From contig NZ_LIQI01000027.1 in the NCBI RefSeq assembly GCF_001418105.1, positions 186,001-250,000 on the forward strand: 64,000 bases of DNA, in the 5' to 3' direction. Below are positions 1 through 8,164 of this stretch, piece by piece (within the stretch, counting starts at the first letter, position 1; each line of letters starts with the position of its first letter). This DNA comes from Lacinutrix himadriensis (lineage in GTDB: Bacteria > Bacteroidota > Bacteroidia > Flavobacteriales > Flavobacteriaceae). The notes below the pieces were generated by a model, which saw nothing but the letters and a program-made list of their open reading frames with translations, was not told where the DNA came from and ran no database searches. Both the position numbers and the translations under genes were made by a program.

Positions 1-135
1 AAAAATTATAACAATACACAGGCTGCAGATTTAATTGAAGCAGAAATGGAAGCAACGCATGAACGTGATGAAATTCTTCAATTTATTAAGAATTCACATC
101 GTGGTATTATGAAAGGATACTTCAAATCAAATTAA
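1..135 (+). CDS. lpxA: UDP-N-acetylglucosamine acyltransferase LpxA, C-terminal end (partial)
   Basis: Only the last 44 codons are present; the gene begins before the window. The tail reads as a helical, charged segment (EAEMEATHERDEILQFI, then KNSHRGIMKGYFKSN) which I recognise as the end of flavobacterial LpxA, the cytoplasmic enzyme that puts the first hydroxyacyl chain on UDP-GlcNAc in lipid A synthesis. The following genes efp and lpxD-like fit the usual flavobacterial order. The hexapeptide-repeat part lies outside the window, so the call rests on tail and context. Confidence 0.75.
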   Translation, partial: KNYNNTQAADLIEAEMEATHERDEILQFIKNSHRGIMKGYFKSN

Positions 136-156
136 AATTTATTAATTAAAAAGATA

Positions 157-170
157 CCCACTTTCGTGGG
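157..170 (+). repeat. Short hairpin element upstream of efp
   Basis: CCCAC (157-161) pairs with GTGGG (166-170) around a TTTC loop, preceded by AAAAAGATA. Very similar hairpins, AAAAGATTACCGCTTTCGCGG and AGATTTCCATTTTCGTGGAAA, sit just before hisB and hisA. The stem ends 7 bases before the efp ATG, so it overlies the ribosome-binding region. Confidence 0.6.
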
Positions 171-177
171 AAATACT

Positions 178-744
178 ATGGCAACAACTTCAGATATTAG
201 AAACGGACTTTGTTTAAAATATAACAATGATATTTATAAAATCATTGAATTTTTACACGTGAAACCGGGTAAAGGTCCTGCCTTTGTAAGAACCAAAATG
301 AAAAGTGTAACCAGTGGAAAAGTATTAGATAATACCTTTTCTGCAGGACATAAATTAGAAGATGTACGAGTAGAAACACATAAATTTCAATATTTATATA
401 ACGATGGTGAGTTTTATCACTTCATGAACGAAGCAGATTATACGCAAATTCGTTTATTAGAAGCTGCTTTAGATAAACCAGAATTAATGAAAGAAGGAGA
501 AATTGTAACTGTTCTTATTAATACAGAAGACAATATGCCTCTTTCTGTAGATCTACCTGCAAGTGTTATACTTGAAGTTACAGCTACAGAGCCTGGAATT
601 AAAGGGAATACAGCAACTAATGCTACAAAACCTGCAACTATGGAAACAGGAGCAACGGTGAATGTGCCTTTATTTATAAACGAAGGAGACAAGATAAAAG
701 TAGAAACAGAAAAAGGTACGTATAAAGAACGTGTAAAAGAATAA
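178..744 (+). CDS. efp: Translation elongation factor P
   Basis: A 188-residue protein, the standard EF-P length. EF-P binds ribosomes stalled at polyproline and helps peptide-bond formation. The N-terminal KOW-like domain has the conserved loop KPGKGPAF with the tip lysine at residue 32; the middle and C-terminal OB domains follow, ending in GDKIKVETEKGTYKERVKE. The ATG at 178 is chosen over an in-frame GTG at 166 because MATTSDIRNG is the usual start and the GTG lies inside a hairpin. It sits 42 bases after lpxA and probably shares its transcript. Confidence 0.95.
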   Translation: MATTSDIRNGLCLKYNNDIYKIIEFLHVKPGKGPAFVRTKMKSVTSGKVLDNTFSAGHKLEDVRVETHKFQYLYNDGEFYHFMNEADYTQIRLLEAALDKPELMKEGEIVTVLINTEDNMPLSVDLPASVILEVTATEPGIKGNTATNATKPATMETGATVNVPLFINEGDKIKVETEKGTYKERVKE

Positions 745-816
745 AAATTCAGTGTACAGTCTCCGTATGCAGTTGACAAGACTGAAAACTGGGACTGAAA
801 ACTGTAAACTGAATAT

Positions 817-1752
817 ATGAAATTCCCAAAACCTCATACCCTTAAACACATTGCAGACTTAATTGATTGTAAATACGTTGGAGATGCTAATTTTCAAGTT
901 TTAGGTATTAATGAAATTCATGTAGTTGAAAGTGGAGATGTTGTATTTGTAGATCATCCAAAATACTACGATAAAGCATTACAGTCTGCTGCAACTATTG
1001 TGTTAATCAATAAGGAAGTAGATTGCCCTAAAGGAAAAGCGTTACTTATAAGTGATGATCCTTTTAGAGATTTTAATAAAATAACACAACATTTTAAACC
1101 TTTTCAAGCCGCAAATGTAGCAATTGCATCTTCTGCTAAAATTGGTGTAAATACTATCATTCAACCCAACTGTTTTATTGGAAACAATGTCACTATCGGT
1201 GATAATTGCATTATTCATTCTAACGTAAGTATTTATGATGATACGGTAATTGGAAATAATGTGACCATTCATGCTGGAACCATTTTAGGTGCTTCTGCAT
1301 TTTATTACAAGAAACGTCCAGAAGGATTTGATCCGTTAATTTCTGGAGGTAGAGTAGTAATTAAAGACAATGTAGATATTGGTGCACTTTGTACTATTGA
1401 CAAAGGTGTTACGGGAGATACAACCATTGGTGAAGGTTCTAAACTAGATAATCAAATTCAAGTTGGACACGATACGATCATTGGTAAAAAGTGTTTAATA
1501 GCATCACAAACCGGAATTGCTGGTTGTTGTATTATTGAAGATGAAGTCACTATTTGGGGACAAGTTGGTACTAATAGTGGTATTACCATTGGAGAAAAAG
1601 CGATAATTCTTGGCCAAACAGGTGTTACTAAATCTGTAGCTGGAGGTAAATCTTATTTTGGAACTCCAGTAGAAGAAGCTAGAGTTAAATTAAAAGAATT
1701 AGCTTATATCAAGAAAATTCCTGAAATTGTTCAACAATTAAAAAATAAATAG
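817..1752 (+). CDS. LpxD-like UDP-3-O-acylglucosamine N-acyltransferase (second copy type)
   Basis: A 311-residue left-handed beta-helix acyltransferase. Residues 1-100 form an LpxD-type N-terminal domain; from about residue 105 hexapeptide repeats run on (IGNNVTIGDNCIIH, IGEGSKLDNQIQVGHD). His218 in NQIQVGHDTIIG is at the position of the LpxD catalytic histidine. The family N-acylates UDP-3-O-acyl-glucosamine in lipid A synthesis. Flavobacteria usually keep a canonical lpxD upstream of lpxC/lpxA, so this copy behind efp may act on another nucleotide sugar or acyl chain. That is inference, so no symbol is given. Confidence 0.8.
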   Translation: MKFPKPHTLKHIADLIDCKYVGDANFQVLGINEIHVVESGDVVFVDHPKYYDKALQSAATIVLINKEVDCPKGKALLISDDPFRDFNKITQHFKPFQAANVAIASSAKIGVNTIIQPNCFIGNNVTIGDNCIIHSNVSIYDDTVIGNNVTIHAGTILGASAFYYKKRPEGFDPLISGGRVVIKDNVDIGALCTIDKGVTGDTTIGEGSKLDNQIQVGHDTIIGKKCLIASQTGIAGCCIIEDEVTIWGQVGTNSGITIGEKAIILGQTGVTKSVAGGKSYFGTPVEEARVKLKELAYIKKIPEIVQQLKNK

Positions 1753-2145
1753 ATGTCACCTAAAGAAGTTGTTCAAAAATTTTACAATTCAGATTTAGCA
1801 AATAATTCAGAAGCTGTAGATCTTTGTTTTCATAAAGATTGCAGCCTAAGTTGGCATAGTAGCAAAGGGTTTAACGTTTTAGACTTTGAAGCTTTAAAAT
1901 TAGTTTTTGAAGAAGTTAGAAAAATGTACGACACATTGCGTTTTGAAACTAGTCATTTATTAGCCGAGGGAAACATGGTGACCATACGTTATACTTCTTA
2001 TTTTACAACTGTCGAAAATCCTAATGAGGAAATGCCTTTAGCGCATTTTACAACTATTTGGGAAGTGAAAGACGATAAAATTATCAAAGGATTTCAAATG
2101 AGTCAGCTAGCAGATAGTAGCTCCGAAAGTTTAAATTCTTTTTAA
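1753..2145 (+). CDS. NTF2/SnoaL-like small protein
   Basis: A 130-residue protein with the cone-shaped NTF2-like pattern: an N-terminal helix (KEVVQKFYNSDLANN), hydrophobic beta strands, and a C-terminal sheet (HFTTIWEVKDDKIIKGFQMSQ). There is no signal peptide, so it is cytoplasmic. Its ATG follows directly on the stop codon of the LpxD-like gene, which suggests translational coupling. The fold is used by small isomerases, cyclases and hydrolases as well as pure binding proteins, and no catalytic residue set can be assigned here. Confidence 0.75.
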   Translation: MSPKEVVQKFYNSDLANNSEAVDLCFHKDCSLSWHSSKGFNVLDFEALKLVFEEVRKMYDTLRFETSHLLAEGNMVTIRYTSYFTTVENPNEEMPLAHFTTIWEVKDDKIIKGFQMSQLADSSSESLNSF

Positions 2146-2188
2146 GAAATAAAAATACAAATCACTTTAAAAATTCTTTTCAAAATCT

Positions 2189-2196
2189 TACTTTTG
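2189..2196 (+). promoter_or_regulatory. Candidate Bacteroidota promoter (-7 box) for sucD
   Basis: TACTTTTG matches the Bacteroidota -7 consensus TAnnTTTG exactly and lies in the 119-base gap upstream of sucD, 69 bases before its ATG. A clear -33 TTG/TTTG is not seen at the expected distance. Confidence 0.5.
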
Positions 2197-2264
2197 CAGT
2201 AAGAGTTTTAATTTTTAGTAAAGAATTCTTAAACAAATATTAAACAATTTTAATCTAAACATAA

Positions 2265-3137
2265 ATGAGCGTTTTAGTAAATAAAGATTCAAAAATAATA
2301 GTTCAAGGATTTACTGGTAGTGAAGGTACTTTTCACGCTGGACAGATGATTGAATACGGAACAAATGTTGTTGGTGGAGTTACTCCTGGTAAAGGTGGTC
2401 AAACACATTTAGATAGACCAGTTTTTAATACAGTTTCAGAAGCTGTAGAAAAAGTAGGAGCAGACACAACCATTATTTTTGTACCACCAGCTTTTGCTGC
2501 GGATGCTATTATGGAAGCTGCAGATGCAGGAATTAAAGTAATTATTACTATTACTGAAGGTATTCCAGTTGCAGATATGATTAAAACTGCTGCTTATATT
2601 AAAGATAAAGATTGTAGATTAATTGGACCTAACTGTCCGGGAGTTATTACTCCAGGAGAAGCTAAAGTTGGTATTATGCCAGGTTTCGTTTTCAAAAAAG
2701 GTAAAGTTGGTATTGTATCTAAATCAGGTACATTAACCTATGAAGCTGCAGACCAAGTTGTAAAACAAGGTTTAGGTATCACAACAGCAATTGGTATTGG
2801 TGGAGATCCTATTATTGGAACTACAACTAAAGAAGCTGTAGAGTTATTAATTAACGATCCTGAAACAGAAGCGGTAGTAATGATTGGTGAAATTGGTGGA
2901 CAATTAGAAGCAGATGCTGCTAATTGGTATAAAGCTAGTGGAAGCAAGAAACCAGTAATTGGTTTTATCGCAGGAGAAACTGCACCTGCAGGTCGTACAA
3001 TGGGACATGCTGGAGCAATTGTTGGTGGTAGTGATGATACTGCACAAGCAAAAAAGAAAATCATGAGAGAATGTGGTATTCACGTTGTGGATTCACCAGC
3101 TGAGATTGGTAAAAAAGTTGCTGAAGTTTTAGGCTAA
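2265..3137 (+). CDS. sucD: Succinyl-CoA synthetase alpha subunit
   Basis: A 290-residue protein matching the alpha subunit of succinate-CoA ligase. An N-terminal CoA-binding Rossmann domain ([20 protein letters not shown]) is followed by the ligase domain, with the phosphorylated histidine at residue 248 in [10 protein letters not shown]. The enzyme interconverts succinyl-CoA and succinate with substrate-level phosphorylation in the TCA cycle. The beta subunit sucC is not adjacent, as is usual in flavobacteria. It appears monocistronic, with its own promoter-like box upstream and a strong terminator downstream. Confidence 0.96.
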   Translation: MSVLVNKDSKIIVQGFTGSEGTFHAGQMIEYGTNVVGGVTPGKGGQTHLDRPVFNTVSEAVEKVGADTTIIFVPPAFAADAIMEAADAGIKVIITITEGIPVADMIKTAAYIKDKDCRLIGPNCPGVITPGEAKVGIMPGFVFKKGKVGIVSKSGTLTYEAADQVVKQGLGITTAIGIGGDPIIGTTTKEAVELLINDPETEAVVMIGEIGGQLEADAANWYKASGSKKPVIGFIAGETAPAGRTMGHAGAIVGGSDDTAQAKKKIMRECGIHVVDSPAEIGKKVAEVLG

Positions 3138-3157
3138 GCAACAATAAGATATATGTT

Positions 3158-3189
3158 AAAAACCTCACATTATTTTGTGAGGTTTTTTT
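3158..3189 (+). terminator. Rho-independent terminator after sucD
   Basis: AACCTCACA (3161-3169) pairs with TGTGAGGTT (3176-3184) around a 6-base loop, followed by a run of T. Confidence 0.9.
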
Positions 3190-3190
3190 A

Positions 3191-3219
3191 TTTGATGCAA
3201 TTTGTATTTATTATATTTG
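3191..3219 (+). promoter_or_regulatory. Candidate Bacteroidota promoter for fabG
   Basis: TATATTTG (3212-3219) fits the -7 consensus TAnnTTTG, with TTTG at 3191-3194 as a possible -33 element 17 bases upstream. It lies directly after the sucD terminator and about 100 bases before fabG. Confidence 0.55.
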
Positions 3220-3315
3220 AATAGAATAAAGAGGCTTTAATAAAAGCTTTAAAGTTTAAATTAAAATTATCATTTCTGTAAAATCAGGAATCTAACTTAA
3301 TTGAAGTTATTACAT

Positions 3316-4062
3316 ATGAAATTATTAGAAGGAAAAACAGCTATTATAACTGGAGCTAGTAGAGGAATAGGAAAAGGAATCGCTCAAGTTTTTGCCCAAC
3401 AAGGTGCTAATGTAGCATTTACATATAGCTCTTCTGTGGAAGCTGCTAACGAACTAGAAAAAGAATTAACAGCTTTAGGAGTTAAGGCTAAAGGATATCA
3501 AAGTAATGCTGCAGATTTTAATCAATCGCAAAAATTAGCCGAAGATGTCGTTGCAGAATTTGGAAGCATAGACATCCTTATCAATAACGCAGGAATTACT
3601 AAAGACAATCTTTTAATGCGTATGAGCGAAGAAGATTTTGATACGGTTATCGAAGTAAACTTAAAGTCAGTTTTCAACATGACCAAAGCGGTACAACGTA
3701 CTATGCTTAAACAACGTAAAGGTTCTATCATTAATATGAGTTCTGTTGTTGGTGTAAAAGGAAACGCAGGACAAACCAACTATGCTGCTTCTAAAGCAGG
3801 AATTATAGGGTTTTCTAAATCGGTAGCCTTAGAACTTGGTTCTAGAAATATTAGAAGTAACGTGATTGCTCCTGGTTTTATTGAAACAGAAATGACAGCA
3901 AAACTAGACGAAGAAACAGTTAAAGGTTGGCGAAATGCTATTCCGTTAAAACGTGGTGGTACTCCAGAAGATATCGCAAATGTTTGTGTTTTTCTTGCAA
4001 GCGACATGTCTGCTTATGTTACAGGTCAAACCATTAACGTAGATGGCGGAATGTTGACTTAA
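3316..4062 (+). CDS. fabG: 3-oxoacyl-[ACP] reductase FabG
   Basis: A 248-residue classical short-chain dehydrogenase, the usual FabG length. It has the NADP-binding TGASRGIG near the N-terminus, NNAG, the catalytic serine in MSSVVG, and Tyr156-x3-Lys160 in NYAASKAG; VTGQTINVDGGM closes the protein. It reduces beta-ketoacyl-ACP in fatty acid elongation. I take the ATG at 3316 (MKLLEGKTAIITG) rather than an in-frame TTG 15 bases upstream. It stands alone between its own promoter-like box and the next gene; fabG is inferred from high motif agreement rather than from fatty-acid neighbours. Confidence 0.92.
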   Translation: MKLLEGKTAIITGASRGIGKGIAQVFAQQGANVAFTYSSSVEAANELEKELTALGVKAKGYQSNAADFNQSQKLAEDVVAEFGSIDILINNAGITKDNLLMRMSEEDFDTVIEVNLKSVFNMTKAVQRTMLKQRKGSIINMSSVVGVKGNAGQTNYAASKAGIIGFSKSVALELGSRNIRSNVIAPGFIETEMTAKLDEETVKGWRNAIPLKRGGTPEDIANVCVFLASDMSAYVTGQTINVDGGMLT

Positions 4063-4121
4063 TGCATTCCTTAAATCCCAATATTATTAAGAAGGAATAA
4101 CAACTATTAATAGTTTATAAA

Positions 4122-4150
4122 TGTCACCTTGAGCGCAGTCGAAAGGTCTC
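4122..4150 (+). repeat. Short intergenic repeat, copy 1 (TTGAGCGCAGTCGAAAGG type)
   Basis: The core TTGAGCGCAGTCGAAAGG and a few flanking bases recur in inverse orientation at 56139-56164. This copy ends 3 bases before the start codon of the next gene. Confidence 0.7.
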
Positions 4151-4153
4151 TTA

Positions 4154-6187
4154 ATGCAAACAGAAATACTTATATACATCATACTTGCTGGAATCATAGC
4201 GCTATCACTAGCGCTATTTCAGTATAGTTTAAAAAAGAAGAACAGAACATCTAAAAGTGTTCTTTTTGCATTTTTAAGGTTTATATCTATTTTTTCACTT
4301 CTATTGTTGCTTATCAATCCTAAATTTGAAAAAATTAGCTACTATACCGAAAAACCTAATTTAGTGGTTGCTGTAGATAATTCAAGTTCGGTAACACATT
4401 TAAATCAGAAAGAAAATACCCTGCAATTAGTAGCTTCTATTAAGAATAATAAGGAACTATCTGAAAAATTTAATTTGGATTATTTTACCTTCGGAAACGC
4501 TATAGAAACATCCGATTCTTTAACTTTTTTAGACAAACAAACCAATATTGATAAGGCTTTTAGTAGTTTTTTACAGATTTATAAAAACACAACTTCCCCA
4601 ATCCTTTTAGTAACGGACGGAAACCAAACCTATGGTAGCGACTACGTGTTTTCTGCGGAAAAAGTAAAACAACCCATATTTCCTGTCATTCTAGGAGATA
4701 CCATTACCTACACCGATTTAAAACTACAGCAGCTTAATGTAAACAAGTATGCTTTTTTAAAAAATAAGTTTCCTGTCGAAACCATTGTTACTTATAATGG
4801 TAATAATATTGTGAAATCAAGATTTGTGGTTACTTCTGGTAATGCTACAGTATATTCCGAAAACGTAAGTTTCAGTGCTACCAATAATTCAAGAATTTTA
4901 AACTTTACCTTGCCTGCAAATCGAGTAGGAGTTCAAGCGTATAAAGCACAAATTATTCCTATAGAGAGTGAAAAAAACACGATTAATAATTACAAAAACT
5001 TTGCTGTAGAAGTTATAGATCAGAAAACAAATGTTGCTATAATTAGCGATTTTATGCATCCAGATTTGGGTGCTTTTAAAAAGAGCATTGAAAGTAATGA
5101 GCAACGGGAAGTTTCTATTGTTACTCCAAATGAATATTTATCACAAAAAGATAATTTTCAATTAGTTATATTGTATCAACCAAACAATAGGTTTAAGCCT
5201 GTTTTTGAAAGTTTAAAGGAAAGTAACGCGAATAAATTTATAGTTTTAGGGGCTAAAACAGACTATGCTTTTGTGAATAAAATGACTTCCGATTTTAAAA
5301 ACGATATAACCAATCAGACCGAAGATTATCAAGCAAGTCTTAATACAAACTATAATACCTTTATTGTTGACGATTTAGATTTTGAATCTTTTCCGCCTTT
5401 ACAATCTTCTTTTGGTAATGCTACTTTTTCCATTCCAGTAGAAACCATTTTAAACAAAAAAGTTGGAAGTGTAGAAACACAAGATCCATTACTAGTAACT
5501 TTAGAAACCAATGGCAGGAGAGAAGCGGTACTTTTTGGTGAGAATATCTGGAAATGGAGAGCACAAAGCTATTTAAACACCAAGTCTTTTAATACTTTCG
5601 ATAACTTTATTGGTAAACTTGTGCAGTACTTGGCTTCCAATAAACGCAGAAGTAGATTAAACGTAGATTACGAGTCTTTTTATCAAGGCAATACCAATGT
5701 TATTGTTAAAGCACAATTCTTCAATAAAAACTATGAGTTTGATGTAAAGGAAACTTTAAATATTTCGGTTAAAAACAAGGACACGAAAGAAACTAGTACT
5801 TTTCCTTTAATTTTAAAAGGAAATAATTACCAAGTCGACTTAAGTAATTTAACTGCTGGAGCCTATGATTTTACGGTAAAAGCAACAAACGAAAACATTT
5901 CAAAATCTGGATCCTTTCAAATTCTAGAATATAATATAGAACAACAATTTTTGAATGCTAATGTAACAAAGCTACAGCAAGTTGCTACTAATACAAAAGC
6001 GAACAGTTATTTTATTGCAAATACAAATACGCTGATTAATGATTTGTTAAAGGATGAACGCTTTGCTACCATACAGAAAAGCAGTAAAAATGTTGTACCT
6101 TTGATTGATTTCAAATACTTGCTAGCCTTGCTAATTTTAAGTTTAGCAATCGAGTGGTTTTTAAGAAAATATAACGGATTAATATAA
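4154..6187 (+). CDS. Membrane-anchored vWA-like protein
   Basis: A 677-residue protein with two N-terminal membrane segments (about residues 5-25 and 36-55) and one at the extreme C-terminus (FKYLLALLILSLAIEWFLRKY). After the second segment comes VAVDNSSSV, a DxSxS metal-site-like motif with Asp75, then LLVTDGNQTYGSDYV, so a von Willebrand A-type domain is likely. The large central part looks like periplasmic beta-rich and glutamine-amidotransferase-like sequence. The layout resembles Bacteroidota vWA/BatA-like membrane proteins of unknown role. The prohibitin gene starts 9 bases downstream, so the pair may form one membrane complex. Confidence 0.7.
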   Translation: MQTEILIYIILAGIIALSLALFQYSLKKKNRTSKSVLFAFLRFISIFSLLLLLINPKFEKISYYTEKPNLVVAVDNSSSVTHLNQKENTLQLVASIKNNKELSEKFNLDYFTFGNAIETSDSLTFLDKQTNIDKAFSSFLQIYKNTTSPILLVTDGNQTYGSDYVFSAEKVKQPIFPVILGDTITYTDLKLQQLNVNKYAFLKNKFPVETIVTYNGNNIVKSRFVVTSGNATVYSENVSFSATNNSRILNFTLPANRVGVQAYKAQIIPIESEKNTINNYKNFAVEVIDQKTNVAIISDFMHPDLGAFKKSIESNEQREVSIVTPNEYLSQKDNFQLVILYQPNNRFKPVFESLKESNANKFIVLGAKTDYAFVNKMTSDFKNDITNQTEDYQASLNTNYNTFIVDDLDFESFPPLQSSFGNATFSIPVETILNKKVGSVETQDPLLVTLETNGRREAVLFGENIWKWRAQSYLNTKSFNTFDNFIGKLVQYLASNKRRSRLNVDYESFYQGNTNVIVKAQFFNKNYEFDVKETLNISVKNKDTKETSTFPLILKGNNYQVDLSNLTAGAYDFTVKATNENISKSGSFQILEYNIEQQFLNANVTKLQQVATNTKANSYFIANTNTLINDLLKDERFATIQKSSKNVVPLIDFKYLLALLILSLAIEWFLRKYNGLI

Positions 6188-6196
6188 ATAATAAAC

Positions 6197-7009
6197 ATGG
6201 ATAAATTACCTAAAATTGCAGTGCCTTTTATAGTAGGACTAGTGTTCTTAATCATTTTAATTTCTAAATCCGCAGTGACGATTGGTCCAGGAGAAGGTGG
6301 TGTTTTATTTGAACGTTTTGGAGATGGTATTAATACCGAACACACGTATGGTGAAGGTTTTCATATTGTTGCACCTTGGAATGATATGTTAGTGCAAACG
6401 GTACGTCAACAATCGGTTTCCGATGAAATGAATGTGCTTTCCGTTAATGGATTAGAAGTAAAAGTATTCGGAACTATATGGTATGAGCCAGAATTTTCTA
6501 ACCTTGGAAAATTAATTAAAACCAAAGGAGCAGATTACGAAAGAGAATTATTAGATCCTGCAATTAATGCAGCAGCAAGAAGTGTTGTTGGTAGATATAC
6601 GCCAGAACAATTATATTCTAGTAAAAGAGATGTTATTGAGCAAGAAATTTTAGAAGAAGTAACAACGCTTTTAGACGGACAGTTTTTAACAGTAAAAAGA
6701 GTTTTAGTAGAGGATGTAAAATTACCAGCAACTATTAAAGATGCTATTGAACGTAAACTAAAGCAAGAACAAGAGTCTTTAGAATATGAGTTTAGATTAG
6801 TTACAGCTTCAAAAGAAGCAGAGAAAGTAATTATTGATGCGAAAGGTAAAGCAGAGTCAAACCGTATTTTAAGTGCGTCATTAACAGACAAAATTTTACA
6901 AGATAAAGGTATTGAAGCAACGGTAAAGTTGTCGGAATCACCTAACAGTAAAGTAATTATTATTGGTTCTGGAGATTCTGGAATGCCAATTATATTAGGA
7001 AATCAATAA
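6197..7009 (+). CDS. Prohibitin-family (SPFH/Band 7) membrane protein
   Basis: A 270-residue protein with a single N-terminal membrane anchor (about residues 8-25), then an SPFH domain starting VTIGPGEGGVLFERFG and a long charged coiled-coil segment (roughly 170-230, KLKQEQESLEYEFRLVTASKEAEKV). Length and order match prohibitins, which form ring scaffolds on the membrane and often restrain AAA proteases. It is 9 bases after the vWA-like gene and ends before the his attenuator. Which bacterial partner it serves here cannot be read from sequence. Confidence 0.88.
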   Translation: MDKLPKIAVPFIVGLVFLIILISKSAVTIGPGEGGVLFERFGDGINTEHTYGEGFHIVAPWNDMLVQTVRQQSVSDEMNVLSVNGLEVKVFGTIWYEPEFSNLGKLIKTKGADYERELLDPAINAAARSVVGRYTPEQLYSSKRDVIEQEILEEVTTLLDGQFLTVKRVLVEDVKLPATIKDAIERKLKQEQESLEYEFRLVTASKEAEKVIIDAKGKAESNRILSASLTDKILQDKGIEATVKLSESPNSKVIIIGSGDSGMPIILGNQ

Positions 7010-7113
7010 ATTATATATTTATTTTTAAGAATTTCATAAAAATGAAATTTTATTTTCAATAAATTAGGATATAAAAACTAATTTTTACAATATTTGCATA
7101 TATAAAAACAGAA

Positions 7114-7170
7114 ATGAACTTTATTCAATTACATCATCATCATTTTACTACTGGCAATCAAGCGAGCTAA
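7114..7170 (+). CDS. hisL: His operon leader peptide
   Basis: An 18-residue peptide, MNFIQLHHHHFTTGNQAS, with four consecutive His codons (7132-7143), lies 100 bases upstream of hisG and is followed by an intrinsic terminator. This is the classic layout of ribosome-mediated attenuation. TCAAGCG (7158-7164), just past the His codons, can pair with CGTTTGA (7206-7212) in the 5' arm of the terminator with a single G-U pair. A ribosome stalled on uncharged tRNA-His would leave that segment free; a ribosome reaching the stop codon would cover it. A weak -7-like AATATTTG lies at 7089-7096. Confidence 0.85.
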   Translation: MNFIQLHHHHFTTGNQAS

Positions 7171-7200
7171 AAGTGTATTGAATAAAACCAACATATTTTA

Positions 7201-7233
7201 AAAACCGTTTGAGCATCTCAAACGGTTTTTTTT
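7201..7233 (+). terminator. His operon attenuator terminator
   Basis: AAAACCGTTTGAG (7201-7213) and CTCAAACGGTTTT (7217-7229) form a perfect 13-bp stem with a 3-base loop, followed by T. It sits between the leader peptide and hisG. Confidence 0.92.
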
Positions 7234-7270
7234 ATACCTAAAGATTTACTCAAACACATTAAAAATTATA

Positions 7271-8128
7271 ATGAGTAAATTAAAAATTGCAATTCAAAAA
7301 TCAGGAAGACTTAACGAAGATTCTCTTAAACTCCTTAAAGACATTGGTGTTTCTATTGATAATGGAAAAGATCAATTAAAAGTTTCGGCTAGAAATTTCC
7401 CCTTAGAAGTATTTTATTTAAGAAATGGAGATATTCCACAATACCTAAAAGATGGTATTGTAGATGCTGCAATCATTGGCGAAAATGTACTTATTGAAAA
7501 AGGAGAAGGTATTCCTGTCGTAGAAAAATTAGGGTTTTCTACTTGTAAAGTGTCTATAGCCATACCAAAATCAGCATCCTACAAATCGATTCAAGATTTA
7601 CAAGGAAAACGTATTGCAACCTCGTATCCAAATACCGTTAATCAATTTTTAAAGAAAAATAATGTAGATGCACAATTGCATATCATTAATGGTTCTGTAG
7701 AAATAGCACCAAATATTGGCTTAGCCGATGCTATTGTAGATATTGTTTCTAGCGGAAGCACCTTGTTTAAAAACGGATTGAAAGAAGTAGAAGTACTACT
7801 AAAATCGGAAGCAGTTCTTGCGGTTTCGCCTCAAATTTCAGAGGAAAATAAAAGCATTTTAAATAAGATTCAGTTTCGATTACAATCGGTTTTAAAAGGA
7901 AGACAAAACAAATATGTGTTGCTTAATGCTCCTAATGATAAAATAGAAGAAATCATCAATATCCTTCCAGGAATGAATAGCCCTTCCGTTTTACCTCTTG
8001 CACGAACAGGTTGGAGTTCCATTCACTCGGTAATTAATAAAAATGAATTTTGGGAAGTAATTGATGAACTGAAAGAAAATGGAGCCGAAGGTATTTTAGT
8101 TTGCCCAATTGAAAACATGGTGATTTAA
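7271..8128 (+). CDS. hisG: ATP phosphoribosyltransferase, long form
   Basis: A 285-residue HisG, first enzyme of histidine synthesis, joining ATP and PRPP to give phosphoribosyl-ATP. The start KLKIAIQKSGRLNEDS is characteristic, as are ATSYPNTVNQFLKK and the phosphate-binding segment IVDIVSSGSTLFKNGL. The length includes the C-terminal regulatory domain (from about residue 205, with NDKIEEIINILPGMNSPSV), typical of hexameric, histidine-inhibited HisG that needs no HisZ. It is the first structural gene after the attenuator, so both attenuation and feedback inhibition are expected. Confidence 0.97.
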   Translation: MSKLKIAIQKSGRLNEDSLKLLKDIGVSIDNGKDQLKVSARNFPLEVFYLRNGDIPQYLKDGIVDAAIIGENVLIEKGEGIPVVEKLGFSTCKVSIAIPKSASYKSIQDLQGKRIATSYPNTVNQFLKKNNVDAQLHIINGSVEIAPNIGLADAIVDIVSSGSTLFKNGLKEVEVLLKSEAVLAVSPQISEENKSILNKIQFRLQSVLKGRQNKYVLLNAPNDKIEEIINILPGMNSPSVLPLARTGWSSIHSVINKNEFWEVIDELKENGAEGILVCPIENMVI

Positions 8129-8164
8129 TTACTGGTTAATACAAAGACTTTAAGACAAATAGAA

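Noticed and set aside
166-177. GTG as start codon of efp, four codons before ATG
   Set aside because: It lies in a hairpin, gives an atypical N-terminus and MATTSDIRNG at 178 is the usual EF-P start.
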